Shown here: in pieces, positions 12,801 through 27,800 of the stretch | Layout of the letters: each line of letters opens with the position of its first letter | Numbering within the stretch: the stretch's first letter is position 1 | NCBI GenBank assembly: GCA_944472135.2 | Contig: OX235266.1 | Location: forward strand, 16,533,925-16,597,924 | Direction: 5' to 3' | Length of the DNA stretch: 64,000 bases | From: Trichobilharzia regenti | Lineage: Eukaryota > Platyhelminthes > Trematoda > Strigeidida > Schistosomatidae | Notes under the pieces: model-generated | Databases searched by the model: none | What the model saw: only the letters and a program-made list of their open reading frames with translations | Told to the model about the DNA's origin: nothing | Program-made: the position numbers and the translations under genes

Positions 12801-15800
12801 TTGCGGCACTGCATTTATTACTGACAAAGTCGTTGATGAATTAGCTCACGAATGACACTGTTCAAGACCTTTTCAAATATGATAAAGTCGAGGTACACAT
12901 TCGATTATCATCCTAGATTTTGTTTGATGATGATGTGTATCGTTGCATTCGGTCTGCGTATGATTTAGTTGGCTTGAATTCAGCCAATTCCGGAGGGAGT
13001 TCTGCATGCAAGCATCCTTTATTCTCTTCCAGATGAGGTGGCTTAACGCTTAACTTGGCGTGAACAAGAGCACTATTCCCCGCCGGTTTTCTCAGGGTCC
13101 TAAGTCACCCTTCTTTGGTAGCTGGACAAGGTGACTTTTCTTCCAATCAGTGGGTACCTTTCCTTCCTTGCAAACCTGTTGCAAGTCTCTGGGACCGTTT
13201 GCAGTGCTTTGGTGGGAATTCCATCTCTTCCTACCGCCTTACCAGACTTCATCATCTTGATCGCATTCAGGATTTCTGTTTTTGTTGGAGGATTAGTATC
13301 AACTGGCTGTTAATGGTTTTCTGGGTGTATTACAGATGATGGTCGATTCAAGAGTCCTTTAAAGTGGCCAGCCTATTGTTTTATTTGTCTCTTCTCTTTG
13401 TTAATTGGGTTCCTCTGAACATCTTTTATAGGCTTCAACTGCGTTGACTTTTTCCCAGGAAAAGATCTTGTTATGTGATTTGATGTTTTGAAGTCCTTTT
13501 TATCTGAGGCCTGCCTACCTGCATGTTCTGCTTCGGTTTCCAATCAGTGTGTCGTAGAATTGTCGTTTGTCTTTCCTAGCACTCCTCTTTAATCCCCTAT
13601 TTAATGCAGTGTACATTGAAGTCAGCTCCTCCTTCTGGGGCCCATCTTTGCATTGAGGTATCTCCTCTTTCACAATCCTGCTCTCGTCGATTAGCTTCCA
13701 GGTGTCCATTGAGGGCTATTCCTTGCTGTCTCTCTTCTTTCTCCATAGAAAATTTGTACACGTTTCCCTGAACATTACCTTCAGAGAGTCCTAATGTTCT
13801 TCCACACAGGCTTCCTCAGTGATGCCACGTAGTGTCCCATCTTTGTTCTGATATCTGTAGTGAAGCCATCCGTTGAAGTTTTGTCCTTCACTTTCCGAAT
13901 ATATAACTTCAACGGTGGTCTTTCTCCATTGTTTTCATGAATTTCAGCTTTATCTTGAGGTTTATTTGCACCAGATGATGATCTGAGCCCACATCTGCTC
14001 CCCTTCTCGATTTTGTGTACACCAGACTGCATCTCCACTTCCTTGAACAGCATTAAAATTAAGTCTATCTGGTTCGAAGTGTGTCCTTCAGACGAAACCA
14101 ACGTTGCTTTGTGTATGTCCTTGTTCTTGTACACTCTGCATCCAATCACCAAATCATTTAAAGATCAGAAGTCTGTGAAAAGTTCTCCGTTGTCATTCAT
14201 TTCTCCTATCGAGAGCCTCTTAACCCATGATGAGCTCTCCTCCGCTATTATCAGGTCCCAGTTTGGTGTTCATATAGCCCACGAGGATTTTGATGTCACT
14301 ATTTGGGATGTTGTCCATTACTGTTTGTAGTTCTCTGCAGAAATCTTCCTTCTTGTCTTGTTCCACGTTGTTTGTAGCGCTGTGCGTCGCATTGAATAAC
14401 TGTAACATTCCTTCCTCCTTTTGAAGTCGAATCTTGCTACCATAATCCTTGAGAAGATTGGTTTCCACTGCATTAGAGCTTTGGCTGCCAATGGTGACAT
14501 CATGATGGCCACTCAATGCCTCAGTGTGCTCGTAGTTGTTATCTGGTTGACCAGACTGGAGTAAAATACTGACTCTTCAGTCGACAATCTGGATAATCCA
14601 CATCCATTCCACCTGCTTTCGCAGATACCCAGCACTTCTAGGCCATATCTTTGCATTCCTTGTAAGGACATTCTACGTCCCCATTCTTATTCTTGCTTTC
14701 ATCGAGAAGACACACATCGGCTGGCTGACTGCCTTCCCGGAGGCTTTCACCAGTCCACTGTTTCACTTCGCCATTTTGGGGTAGGGTCTCCCCCACCTAC
14801 CCCTTTTTACCCTGGCTTGGTACTTGCTAGAAGACTAGACAGCTAGTAAACCAGGAGAGGTTAAATTTAGGAAATAATTTAAGGTAACTACATCGCTTAG
14901 CACTAATGATAGAATGGGCGAAAATCGATAAACTGTAGATTTTCAAATTGTGGAGAAATATTTCTGCACTCGGAGATGATTTCGCTCTGAATCCTGGCTG
15001 ATCCTTTATTGTTTCATAAAGGGATAAAAGCGTCAAAGGTCAAGTGAACAAAAAGGACCAATATTAAAACGAGTAAATAAAATTACAGGGGAACAACCAA
15101 TTTTAGAGTCAACGCAGTAGACAGACCCACAAAAACGCCGTATAAGAATCCCCCCTCCAACTCACTCATAGATTCATATTAAAACGATATATATTTATGC
15201 ATATAGAACATTGTTAAACCACCTCCGGTTTCCAGACAAATCAAATTCCACTACCTTTATCAACTTACTCCATGAAAATTGGTTTGATTCAACAATGATG
15301 GACTTGTCTGTAATAACAATTTGCAAGTTTTTAAACATCCACCAATCGATACGTAATGCAAAGGTGTATTACCTATATGACATCTAGATACAATGGAAAA
15401 ACAAAAAAGAGAACAAATCAAATAAATCAATTCTAACAGCTTTACATGACATAAAAAGGGATGATAAATGTGTGGAGCATATGAAGGTCACTGTGAATTG
15501 AGGTTAGGTGTTTGAAATCCAACGATAAGAAGCTCTGGAGGTGTGTTTTCTTCCGTTTGCTGGCACTGGTCATCAAGGCGCATTTATAACCTTGAAGAAA
15601 ATTATGTCCTTTCCAAGATCCAAACCCTTTAAGTGGCTGGCCATAGCATCTTTGACTTCAGCACAGGATGACACAAGTTCTTGAAACTCAAAGGGATATA
15701 AGTTCCTTCAAAATTGCTGAAACACCTTGCTGACCAACTGGTGAATGCCAACTAGGACGAAACCTAGGTCAGGCAAGGCGGCCTGCCGATTTCCCACCAA

Positions 15801-18800
15801 ACATCTAATACCGTTAATTCATTTTGAATTCCACAACTGATTACATTCACCTCTCCTATACTTTCAAATTGATACTATTTATTGACTAACATATCATCAC
15901 ACGACTGGTGTAATTTCAGTTAGAAAAAGCTTTCAAGAATTCGTTTGTGTCGATTTAATTTATTTCCAGTTTTATTGCAGATTTATTTCAGTTAGAAAAC
16001 TCATGGAAACCAGGGAGTACTAAACAGGTGTTTCGTCCTAATCTTGGACTCTTCTTCAGCACGCGCCTACCAAGGCTTGAAATGATCGAAGCAGAAAATC
16101 TTGATCTGAATGGCTGAATGGTCTACCAGCTCTCTCTCTCTCTTTTTATGCCCGGAAGCTCCTGAGTTCGAACCGCGTTAGACGCGTACTGATGAAGAGT
16201 TCCAGACTTAGTTTTCATTGGTTCTCTAACTGATATCAACACGTAGTCAAACTTGAATCAGTCAAAAATTGTTCCTATAGGTTAGAGCAGTTGATAAGGA
16301 ACTAGTTGAAATGGAGTTTCCAACGCAATTGATGCATGATTTAATCAGATCTCGTTTTCGTTCAGTAGCCACCGAATTATGGTAACTTGTCAGTTGACTG
16401 TTGCATTTTGATTTCCTATGGACAGATCTCCTAGGGGTTTCGTCAGCTCTTCTTATTAATTCAGTATCAAGAAAAGGAATACATAGTTGTTTGTTCAATT
16501 TGTTGTGTTTGTGTCTAGATTTGTGAATGGCGATTTTGAAATTAGTGAATTCGAGAGTAAATATCGATTAATAGACATAAGACCAGTAGTTCAGTGAAGA
16601 GTCTCTTTTCGGCGGCGAATTCATTTTCATAGCTGTACAACCGCAAATATATACGGTTGTTTTGTATGTGTGTTTTTTGCGGTAACATTGAGAGTAGTGT
16701 TCTCCAGTCGCCCGCTGATCTGCAGAAGCGCAAAGGACAAGATCCTGCACCTGACCACTTACATGTGTATATATCAGTTCACCTGCTGCTGTGGAGCCAG
16801 GTACATTGGTTGTTCAATGCGCATCCTGTCTAAAAGGGTCAAATAGCACTATCCAGAGTGGCTGGAGGAAGGAAGTAGTGGCCGTATAAGGAGTGCAACA
16901 ATCGAACATTTCGTCAACACTGGTCATTCCATCTCAACAAACGCCTCCTGCTTCAAAGTAATCTACAAAGTGAAAAACAGCCTTCCAAAGACAATACGTT
17001 TCCGTCTTCTTTGCATTGCAGAAGCCCTATCTATTCAGTTGGAAGAACCACAACTATGCATACAAAAGAAAATTATTTAACCACTTCTAATCTCATGGTA
17101 ATAACTCCGCTGATTTGACTTAACTTTTGTTTCTTTGCTTATTTTTCTAACTACTTAAAACCCTTGCGTAATTTCGTATGTTATTTTGTCTCCATGTACA
17201 CCCTGAGCACAACTCTCTTATCAAACTGTTGACATTATTACGTAACTCTTCTTTAACAACCGTTTGTGAAAACTCTTCACTTTTGTTACTACCCTTTTAT
17301 ATCAACATCCAATTCATCTGAACTTACTAATTGCATTTTCGTTTGATAAATTTAATGTACACACACATACTAAAAGCCATATATACTTCGATTGTACAGC
17401 TGTGAAAATGAATTCGCCGCCGAAAAGAGACTCTTCGCTGGACTGCTCGTCTTCTGTCTATTAATGTTCAAATGGGAATTTTTCATGAAATAAATATTGA
17501 TCGTTAAGGGAAGAAGCAGTAATGAGGTCAAATGAGAGGTAAACGGGGATAAAGATATGAGTATTAGTATTATTATTTCTTTGGGTTCCTAGTCTGTCTG
17601 TCTGTCTGGATTCAACATAGAACTTGGCACCGAAGTGCACCAGTTCGAGTTGCCACGTTCCAAATAGCACACAGAGGTAGACAAGAAGATGAGTGAAGAG
17701 AATCAATAGAGTTTGACAAATATAAGAGTGAAACAGAATGGGTAATGGTAGAAAGGAATATGAAAGATTACAGAGGCTGAATACATCTGCGCTGGCCATT
17801 GATAACCATTTTCAGCCATGTCACCTATTGTCTCCAGCCATTGATTCCTAGAGTCCCGAGGGCCCCAACCCGGAAGTCTGCATCTCCCTACCTACCTGAC
17901 TCAGTTTAACTGACAAGGATTTCATGGATTGATGAGGCCATGTTTTTGTTTGGCCACCACTGGCTCTTTTCCAACCTGCACCTATATCAGCTAGTAATGC
18001 CTGTCGGGGGAGGCGGTGGTTAGGCATGAGCAGCACGTGACCTAGCCATCTTAGTCTATGTAACTTTATAGCCTCGTCGATTGATTTTCCCTCTTTGCCC
18101 AACATTCTACGCCTAACGCCAACATTACTTACCTTGTGAAACCACCTAACGTGAGACAGAGATCTGGTTCCTAGTGGAAGACATGGCTTCAACAGCACAT
18201 CTCCTTTTCATTCTGTGTTTTGTGCATTCCCTTTCAGCTGACTCCAAGATTGATTGTAGGCTCTCTGTCTCTGATCTCTCCCTCATACCATCTCCTTCAT
18301 GTCTACCCCAGACAACCAACCCATGCTTTCCTATTCGTGTTCGACTCGAAAGCCTGACTGACAAGCAATTTCCCCAGACGGTCTCCACAGCGTATCTCCT
18401 ATCCATTTTCATTTTCCTTAGCATATTTTTTGGAAAGTAAGTTCTTGACTGGTTCGTTCCTTGATCTTCTTATTTCAAATTCCTTCTGATTTTCACTATG
18501 GAGCTAGCGAAAGCAGATGTTGATAAAAGCTTTCACCAGCTTGTCGAAAATGCCTCCCGTGGCGCTAAAGCCAAGATTCAACCCGATATAGAAGGACTGA
18601 CTGACTGACTTAACATTGCTGTTGCAATTGCAAAATTTGTTCTTCATACTGAGTCAGTGAAGAAGGCTAACAAACTAATTTCAGAGCAGTGAAAGTTTGT
18701 CTTGTTTTCTTGATCCGATCTACCACTGACGACAGTCTCATCCGTGTCAAATGCCCGCAGTTGAAACAATGCTTCCTGGTCAGATAAGTGATGGACGTGA

Positions 18801-21800
18801 TCTCTTTCAAATTTATCCCTTTGATTATAATTGGCACTTGTTGTTGTCGTCATCGGTCGTCCTGTATCTTCATCACCCCTATCTTCTTTATGTTTATATG
18901 AAGTCCTATCTTCGCTACAAGCTTCTCCCACTAACTTGTTAGTTTTCGATAAAGAAAGGAAGACGAAACTTACAGTATAAAATGTGATATCATCATTCTA
19001 TTTCACAGGTTACCCTCATCAGCTGCACACCACTACCTGAAATTACAATGGTTATATATATATAGATGATAATAACATATTTTATTATTGAATTGAATTT
19101 TTGATTTTCCCGTCGATTGATTGGACCGAAGTGCTCTGTCTCAGGTTGACATATCGGCTTCTTGTGCAGATGATTCGACGATGTCTGGGCATTTACTTAG
19201 TATAAAATTGGTGGATGGTGGCTAGCAGTGGAATCCAGGATGCGCATTTCGTCCTATTTGGGACTCGTCAGCTGGACGTACCTGCATTTCTCAGTGAGTG
19301 ATGACGTTCCCACCGAAGCTCGAACCCAGTACTCATAGTTTCAAACGCCAAAGCGTTATCCACTAGACCACTTGGGCCACGAGAGCCACCTCTTGTGCAA
19401 CGGGTCATATCAATTATTGAATCGACGGGAAAATCAAAAATTCAATTCAATAATTAATATGACCCGTTGCACAAGAGGTAGCTGTCGTGGCCCAAGTGGT
19501 CTAGTGGATAACGCTTTGGCGTTTGAAACTATGGGTACTGGGTTCGAGCCTCGGTGGGAACATCATCACTCACTGAGAAGAGCAGGTACATCCAGATGAC
19601 GAGTCCCAAATAGGACGAAATGCGCGTTATCCTGGATTCCACTGCTAGCCACCATCCACCAATTGTATACAAACATATTTTATTGTTTAAGTGGTAGTAG
19701 AGAAAAGAGATATATTATAAAATTGACGAATCCAAAATGAGAGCATTACAACTTTTAGTTTAAGTTTTCATTATCAGTTTATACGCTTTCAAAGTTGAAA
19801 AGAGGGGGAGGGGTAAGACAGAAAAAAGAAAAAACTGATTAACAGAACAGTTGTTCACATAGCAACTCAAGAAAAAACAAAAGCGGTTACAGTTTATGAA
19901 AATAAGATTTGTTCAGTGAGTTGAGATCACTGAATTAGATGACTAATTAATATAATCCAAAATCAAAATTCCCAAAAAATCCAAAATCTATTAAGCCAAA
20001 CAAAACTGGGCAAATACCCTGCTGATGTTGTCACCTTGTGCTGATTGACAATTTCTATCTCTGTATTGTTTAAGTACTTACTGTTGATTGCTAATATGTT
20101 TCATATATGAATTGCATTAGAATTCCGCTAAATACAAATTCCTGAATTCCGCCATCTCTGGGTTTTGTTTGGATTCTTGTAATTCGGTCATCTCGAAATA
20201 CTAATACTACGATTACAATAAATTACTACAAATTGGCGTCGCAATGGAACTAAATAACCTGGGAAAATTTCCTCTAAATGGTTCTCCGCGGGAGATTGCT
20301 GATTATTTTGAATGCTTCGATGCGTGGTGCATTTCCAAGAATGTTCGTGATGACAAAATACCAGCACATTTCATCACTGCTATTGGGCTAGATGCGTATA
20401 GACTGGTGAAGACTCTGTTATTTACAGATAAACCAATTTCTCTGCCATATTATAAACTCCGTGAACTTCTGATAGATCACCTCCATATAACTACTTTTGA
20501 GACGCGAGAGAGGGCTCAATTCAACAAACTGGTTCGTGCTCCCAACCAGAAGATAAGAGACTTCATTCTTCAACTTCAATGAGGTATGGATCTAAATGTA
20601 TGAAGTTGTTGGTTTTCGTCTTTAAGTCTTCAGATTCATGTGACATTATAGAGCAGTTGTTCGTAAAGTTCAGATCTTCTATAGTCTTCTTATCAGTTCA
20701 TGATATTCCTGTCTTCTCTCCTACCTACAGTCTAGCGCATAAAGCAGTCTATCAAAGTCAGGAATATCGGTGGTGATAGTAGACAGGTAGCTTTGTTCCA
20801 CTTCTATAAATATTGCTAACTTCCGGGGAATTTGTTACAGGATTTCGTCATGAGCTGACATTAGTTAGGGGACCACTGGAAAACCTGGGAGCACTGGACA
20901 GCCGCTTTGTCCTAGTTTGGGAATCCTCATCAGCACGCACCCACACAGTGGGGTTTGAACCCAGGACCCTCCGGTTACAAGGCAAGCTAGCTCGTAGACC
21001 ATTAAGCCACTGGGACACAATCCAATGGCCAGCCCATGAATTCTAACTTCTGCCAATTCACGACATAGTGCAACCGCTAGCCAATGTCTTCGGCGAGTAT
21101 TTGTCCTCACACCCAACCTGTTGAACCCTACTGGTCACGACTCCTCACTAGACACCCAGGTAACTACCTACCTCGAGCAAGTCGCTAGTGAGCATCCAGG
21201 GAATTTATTGAATGTTTTTAATTTCTCTACAATTAAAACTTATCAATATTAAATTAACATCAAAAGATACATACTTTCGAAAAAGACACCCGCGATTAAG
21301 AAATAATTTCACAATTTCTAAATGTCCACGTTCTACTGCCACATGTAATGGTAGACGTCCAACAGCATCAGGACAATTCATTGCACGCATTCCATGAGGT
21401 GTGGCCAACAACTTTTCACATGTATGCAAACGACCAAAATACGCTGCTGTATGCAGTGGGGTGTTACGTTCATTATCACGTTCTAGCGCTGAAGCTCCAC
21501 GTAGAACAAACTCTGTGGTGGCGCCTAAATTACCCATTTTTGTTGAATAATGCAATGGAGTTGAACCGTACTTGTCTTTTTCATTGACCAGTCGTTTGAA
21601 TAATTCTTCCTATGATAAAATAAAACAGAGTTTAAAAATGTTATCATTCAATGTGATTTCTGTCAGAGATATTTATTGTTCGTGTCTAATGGAACATTAG
21701 AAAGAAGAGAACACAAAGTTCAGCAAAGATGGCGATCTATTCGGCGATTTCATTCTCAAAAGCACCTGTACAATCGCATTTATATAGATTATTTTACATG

Positions 21801-24800
21801 GATACAATTATTATTATTATTTTAATTTCACATAGTAACGAAGTTATAAAAACAGTTATTTTAAGTTTGTTTCCATGCTTCTCATGATCACACTTTTAAT
21901 CCGTTTAGAATAACCATTTTACAATTATATTCTAATCTTGTTGTAATTTTTTGTTTCTATGCCTCTTGTAATCTATATTCGTACCTCCTAACTAACATTT
22001 CAAGTTGAAAATTTTGATCTCAGTCTGTTTCCATGCTCATTTTGTTCACACCTGTAATTCGTTCTATTTCTGCGTAATTTTTGACTCTAAGCCTCTTGTA
22101 ATTCATACCAAGTTGAAAATAATTATCACCTTTTATTCGCCTTTATAATTATTATTTCTGCAGTTATCAAATATTAATTTTGCATACGTTGTAACTGTCT
22201 TCTAATCTTATGTGTAATCTTGTCTCTCTAAGCCCCTTGTAATCTATATATTCGTACCTTCAAACTTTCATATCAAGTTGAAAATTATTATCACCTTCGT
22301 TACTATGTGGAGTTAAACAAATAATAATTGTATCCATTTAAACTAATCTATATAAATGCGATTGTACAGCTGCTTTTGAAAATTAAATCGCCGAAAAGAC
22401 AGATATCAATTTGCTGAACTTCGTGTTCTCTGCTTTCTAATGTCCATATGGTTGTTTTCCACGATCTAATGGAATATCTTAGGTAAATTATTTAATGAGA
22501 TATTCAATCCATGTTGGCTGAGGAAGTTAGACGATGAAGGGATACCGTTGGCTCTCAATCACATCAACAAATGAATAAACATCAGATTAGAATTTGGGCA
22601 CTCTAGTGAAATGTAACTCCCTATTAGAGAAGCTTTCTTGCTGCAACGTACAATTATACAGTTTGAAATGGATGACAAGGTTTTGAGCATAAATTTCCGC
22701 CACTCATATTCATATCAATTTTGTCACATGGCTTCAGAATTTGTCTTACATCTATATTTTCTCTCTTTTTACCTCTGTCTCCCACTTTCCCTTGTCGTTT
22801 ATTGCCACTTTCCACATCTTCAGTAAAGGCGTTGCATGGAGGGCGACTGGACCAATGACCTTCAAGCACTCACCAAGCAATTTATTGAACACTGGCAAAT
22901 AATGTTGTTATCATCAATAAAATATGCTCATCGAAGTGCAGTGTTATTGTTGAATGGGATATCTGACAAGTTTCATCTAAGGTTTGAGAAAGATTCAGTT
23001 AAGGTTTAGGCTGAAGACAGGTTAGGGTCAGGTTAACCTAGTGACGGCGACACTATGGTTGATTCGAGTTAGGTAAGTGTGGGTTTGGGTATATTTTCAC
23101 GTTATGGTTAGGTTCAGGAAAGATTAGGTTTATTGTTAGGGTTAGGAGACCTTGTGAACTGCATGCACAGGATGTGTGGTTATATTACTTTGTTGATACT
23201 CCAATCGTAAAGTGAGAGGTATTTTTGTCACACGTCAGAGAAAGGGATCCTCTGTAACAGTTTCATGACTCTGAAATCATTATTTTCATGAATACTTATG
23301 TATTTTCTATGCAAAAATCGTCTTTATCATGTGATTGGTGCTTTCGATCATAGATGTCTGCGATCTCTGTCTCACGTTAGGTGGTTTAATAAGGTAAGTA
23401 ATGTTGACGTTAGGCGTAGAGTGTTGGGCAGGCAAAGAGGGAAAATCAATCGACGAGGCTATAAAGTTACATAGACTGAGATGGCTAGGTCACGTGCTGC
23501 TCATGCCTAACCACCGCCTCCCCCGACGGGCATTGCTAGCTGATATAGGTGCTGGTTGGAAAAGAGCCAGTGGTGGCCAAACAAAAACATGGCTTCATCA
23601 ATCCATGAAATCCTTGACGGTTAAACTGAGTCAGGTAGGGAGATGCAGACTCCCGGGTTGGGGGCCTCGGGACTCTAGGAATCAATGGCTGGAGACAATA
23701 GGTGACATGGCTGAAAATGGTTATCAATGGCCAGCGCAGATGTATTCAGTCTCTGTAATCTTTCATATTCCTTTCTACCATTACCCGTTCCGTTTCACTC
23801 TTATACTTGTGAAACTCTATTGATTCTCTTCACTCATCTTCTTGTCTACCTCTGTGTGCTATTTGGAACGTGGCAACTCGAACTGGTGCACTTCGGTGCC
23901 AAGTTCTATGTTGAATCCAGACAGACAGACAGACAGACAGATTGGTGCGTTCAAGGTCATCTGTCCATTGATGCATACCGGTGCTTAAAGTTCACCTTTG
24001 ATACAGATGTTAATATTTGTAAAACAGACATGGTGGACACATTATTTTGACTTGAAAAGCTTCGACTGACTATTTTAATTTACAAAAAGGAATCCGTCAG
24101 TAACAATGTTTCTTCGTGTAAAAAAGCTTCTCTCCAAGTAGAATGTCAAAGAAAAGTAATTGTGATGAAGTACTTTCGTAGTAATGGTTTTTTCATCAAA
24201 AAATCATTGAGAAATATTGGAAAATTAGTCTAACAGAAGAGGTGATAACATTGGGTGGTGGAATACGACTGGAGTGAAAGGAATATATGTCCCGTGCTCT
24301 GGCGTCTGACTCCCAGCCGACGTATCGCCAAGTTACACCTAGTTTACTATATTAATATAATTAATGTTTTAAAATTTTTATTGTAGCTTGACTCCAAACT
24401 GTATTTTTGATACAAGTATGGAATTTTTATCATGTGTTATCGGTAGGCCAAATTTAGCAGGCCGACCATAGATATCAGGTGTGCGTCGGCCAGGGATCGA
24501 GTCTCGGACCATGCCCATTGTCGGCGAGAGTCCTAACCGCTGTGTCCCCGACGTGGCAGTAAGTTTGGAAGGGAGGAAAGGTTAGGAGTGAGGCCAACAA
24601 TCCTCTCCCCTCCCCACATCAAAGTAACACCATTGACCCTGGTGAAACTTCAAAGTTTAACCCCACCGTCAAAGGTTCCATTTGGAACTCAGCTGAACGC
24701 TAGGAAAAAAAAATCGAAAATATCAAAAAGCTTACATCGTTTACTTCTGGCAGGACAGTTCTAATTCCTGGACCACGGAATAACATTAACAAATGAACTA

Positions 24801-27800
24801 AATTACGATTGCTTGAATCATGTGCATTTGGATTAGCCCCAAGACGAAGAAGTTGAATACAGGTTTGAAATGCACCTTTCATAGCAGCCAGTAATAATGG
24901 TGTCCAACCATTTGTTTCAGTCATTTCTAACGGTGATCCCTAGTTGATAAAAGTTTAAAACAAGAACAAAAGAGACCATTTTTACTGTGCCCAAATGTGA
25001 GTTATATATAAACATCATCGATGCTAAAATAAGCTTCTTTAGTTAAGTTGATAGTGAAAGCGTGAAAGGAACTGGGGTTCTTCCTATGTACAACTTTAGA
25101 TTTGTATGTTTGGATGTTGAAATCAACCAACCAATGAGTGAAATTATATTTCAAGGTGATTGAGTGATGCAGATGCTATCTGTCTAATATCACACAAACT
25201 TGAAGACTTACAGGCAGGCAGGCAGGCAGGCAAAACCAACAAACTGGCAGAAGAAGTAAACAGTCAGAGAAGACAGGACTCTATGTGAACATAAAGAAGA
25301 TAGAGGTAATGAAGATAGCTAACCGACCAAAAGCAGCAACAACAACTAGCACCAATCACCATCAACGGGAGAGATTTGAATAAGGAAACATGGTTTCAGC
25401 TACAGGCAGTCGAAACGGATACAGATATCAAAGCTGGTCAGAATCGGGAAAGGCAAGGCAGCACACCTTTATCAACCTGAAACAAGTTTGGAAATCTTCC
25501 ACACTAACTCAACACCAGCATAAACAACAAGATTTCGATTTTCAACACCGGTATAAAGTCGGCCATTCTATACGGGTCAGACACTTGGCGAGTGTATCGC
25601 GGAAACGATTTCCAACAGCCTGTTGCAGATCTTCATCAACACCTGCCACCTTTACTGGCTGGCTCCATACTGCAGGTCGACTGGCCGACTGGTCAGAAAG
25701 AATAAGTAACAAGAAACTCTAGCTTAGGGCAAACCGATAGGAGAGAATCAACTGCTCAACAAATATGTAGGGGAATATGGAGATGGATTGATCTGGCATA
25801 CGTTGAAGAGACCGTCGAATGATATCACATGCACTGCAGGCCATTGCTCAAGTGGAATCCAAATGAGAAGTGGCGAGTGTGTAGTTAGTGTGAGGAGATA
25901 AGAGATATTGGGCCATCTTGGACCCAACAGAAAAGGCTAGCAAAGAACAGAAGAATGTGCAGATGTGTTGGTAAATCTTTATGTTCCATTCGAAACGCAA
26001 AGGAATAATAATAATAATAATGTAATACTGAGTGATTGGGGTGGGTTGTCGTCAACCAGTCACATCCTACTGTAGGGCTAGCCAGACAGACAGTTTAAAG
26101 CGATCCAAACAACGGACCGTATATTCTCAATCGTTTAGATGTCAGGTCATCAGCGGCGGGCTTGGTTTGAGTTGACTCCAAGAGCCGTCTAATTAATTCA
26201 AACCATCCAAATTTCAACGATGTACTAGGGCGAACTGTTATTATCATAAATCATTAATTTTCAAATTGCAGTTTTGATGTTTTATGGCCATTTGGACTTC
26301 TAATTTCGATCCAGTTATGTTTCATAAATCTTGTCGTCTTGAATAAATGAATAACCACTTGATATATTGAATTGTGAAAAACAAGAAGTTGGCAGAAGAA
26401 GCATCAAAGGTAGGGCGTCAAGTAAACATAGAGAAAACAGAGGTGATGAAGATTCCTGGCCGAAAGTAACAGCAACAACAACGGACAACAATCAGCCAGC
26501 AAAAATGGGAGGAACCTGAAAGAAACAACCTTCTTTATTTACTTGAGAAGCATCGTCTCAACTACAGGCGAAACTGACGAGGATATCAAAGTAAGGATCG
26601 GGAAGGGAAGGCAAGCTTTCATTACTCTTAAGTCTGTGTGGAGGTCAACAGCACTTAGCATCGAAAATAAGAACCAGATTTTCAACTCGAATGTGAAGTC
26701 AGTGCTATTAACCATACGGATCAGAGTCTTGGCCAGCGCGTCATAAAAAGCACCTCAAACAAACTACAGACCTTCATCAACAGCTAATTGTCTTCCCTCA
26801 ATACTACTCAAGATCAGATGGCCGGCCAGAAAAGATCAGCAACAGGGATCTCTGGCAATGAACGAACCAACACAGCATGAACCGATTGTGAAACAGATGA
26901 GCAAGAAGAAATTGAGGTGGATTGACCATACTCTGAGGAAACCATCAAGTGCCATCTCTCGACAAACCCTGGAGTAGAACCGAAAGGGAAGCAGCGAGTT
27001 GGTCGTCAATCCGAGGATGACAACATAGAGGAGGTGATGTGAAGATGAGATGAAAGCATTTGGGCTGAACTGGAGCCAGGTGAAAACTTTAACAGAGAAC
27101 CGAACTCGATGGAGACGTGCAGTTGAAGCCCTATGTTCCTCTAGGAATTAAAGGAATTAATAATAATAATAATGTTGAATTGATCGAGTTTATTTACCAT
27201 TATCATCAGCAGGAGAAATTTGAAGTAGGTCATTTCTTTCTCTTATTCAAGCAGAATGGTTTCAAGTAAAGGTTGGACGGATGAAAATGTAGAAACCAGA
27301 ATCGAGCAGGCAAAGACAGATCTTCACCAGTCTGAAATCAGTTTCAATGAAATCTTCTGCACTCAACTTGAATACTAAAAAACAACCCAGACATTTAACA
27401 TCAAATATTAAGTTAGTTCTTCTTCTATATATAGGACAGAAATTTGGTGGGTGTTCAAAGAAAAGCGGCCTACTGCAGACTTTCATCACACAGCACCCCC
27501 ACTCCACTGCTTACTGAAGATAAGATTATCAGCCAGAAAGAATTCAGTGGCAAGAAACTCTAGGCATAAACCAATCAAGAACCTACTGACCAGCAAATGT
27601 ACAGAAAAAATTGGAGATTTATCGAACACCCACTGAGGAGGCCATTGACTGATGTCTCTTGCGCTGGGAAACAACAAGTTGGGAGTCACTTCAACTGTGA
27701 CAATGACGGGATTAAAGTGACTATGAGATGAAAGTTCATCTATAGGCAATTGTGGGCCCGTGTAAAGAAAACAGTAAGGAACAGGAAAAATAGTGAGAAA

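Larger units (their letters stand above)
19080..19675. repeat. Sm-alpha SINE cluster, minus unit then plus unit head-to-head
   Basis: Minus unit 19080-19410 from tail to head, then a plus tail (aatcgacgggaaaatc...) running through the tandem junction cccgttgcacaagagg into a plus head and body up to 19675. B-box gggttcgagcctc at about 19537. Confidence 0.9.

Noticed and set aside
15269..15376. Acceptor at catatag for exon 9
   Set aside because: It joins exon 8 to GTAATA and makes an in-frame TAA. The AG seven bases upstream keeps the frame and the conserved residues.
16590..17465. Hammerhead in the PLE-B end motif (aagagtctctt near gaattcgccg)
   Set aside because: It forms a short hairpin with a GAA nearby, but I found no CUGANGA core or helix I partner.
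22970..23175. Interstitial telomere array
   Set aside because: TTAGGG-like words are scattered and imperfect, not tandem, and belong to the repeat R1.
25200..25235. CRISPR-like or regulatory array at the CAGG run
   Set aside because: It is a simple tetranucleotide repeat inside an RTE fragment; no spacers are present, and the genome is animal.
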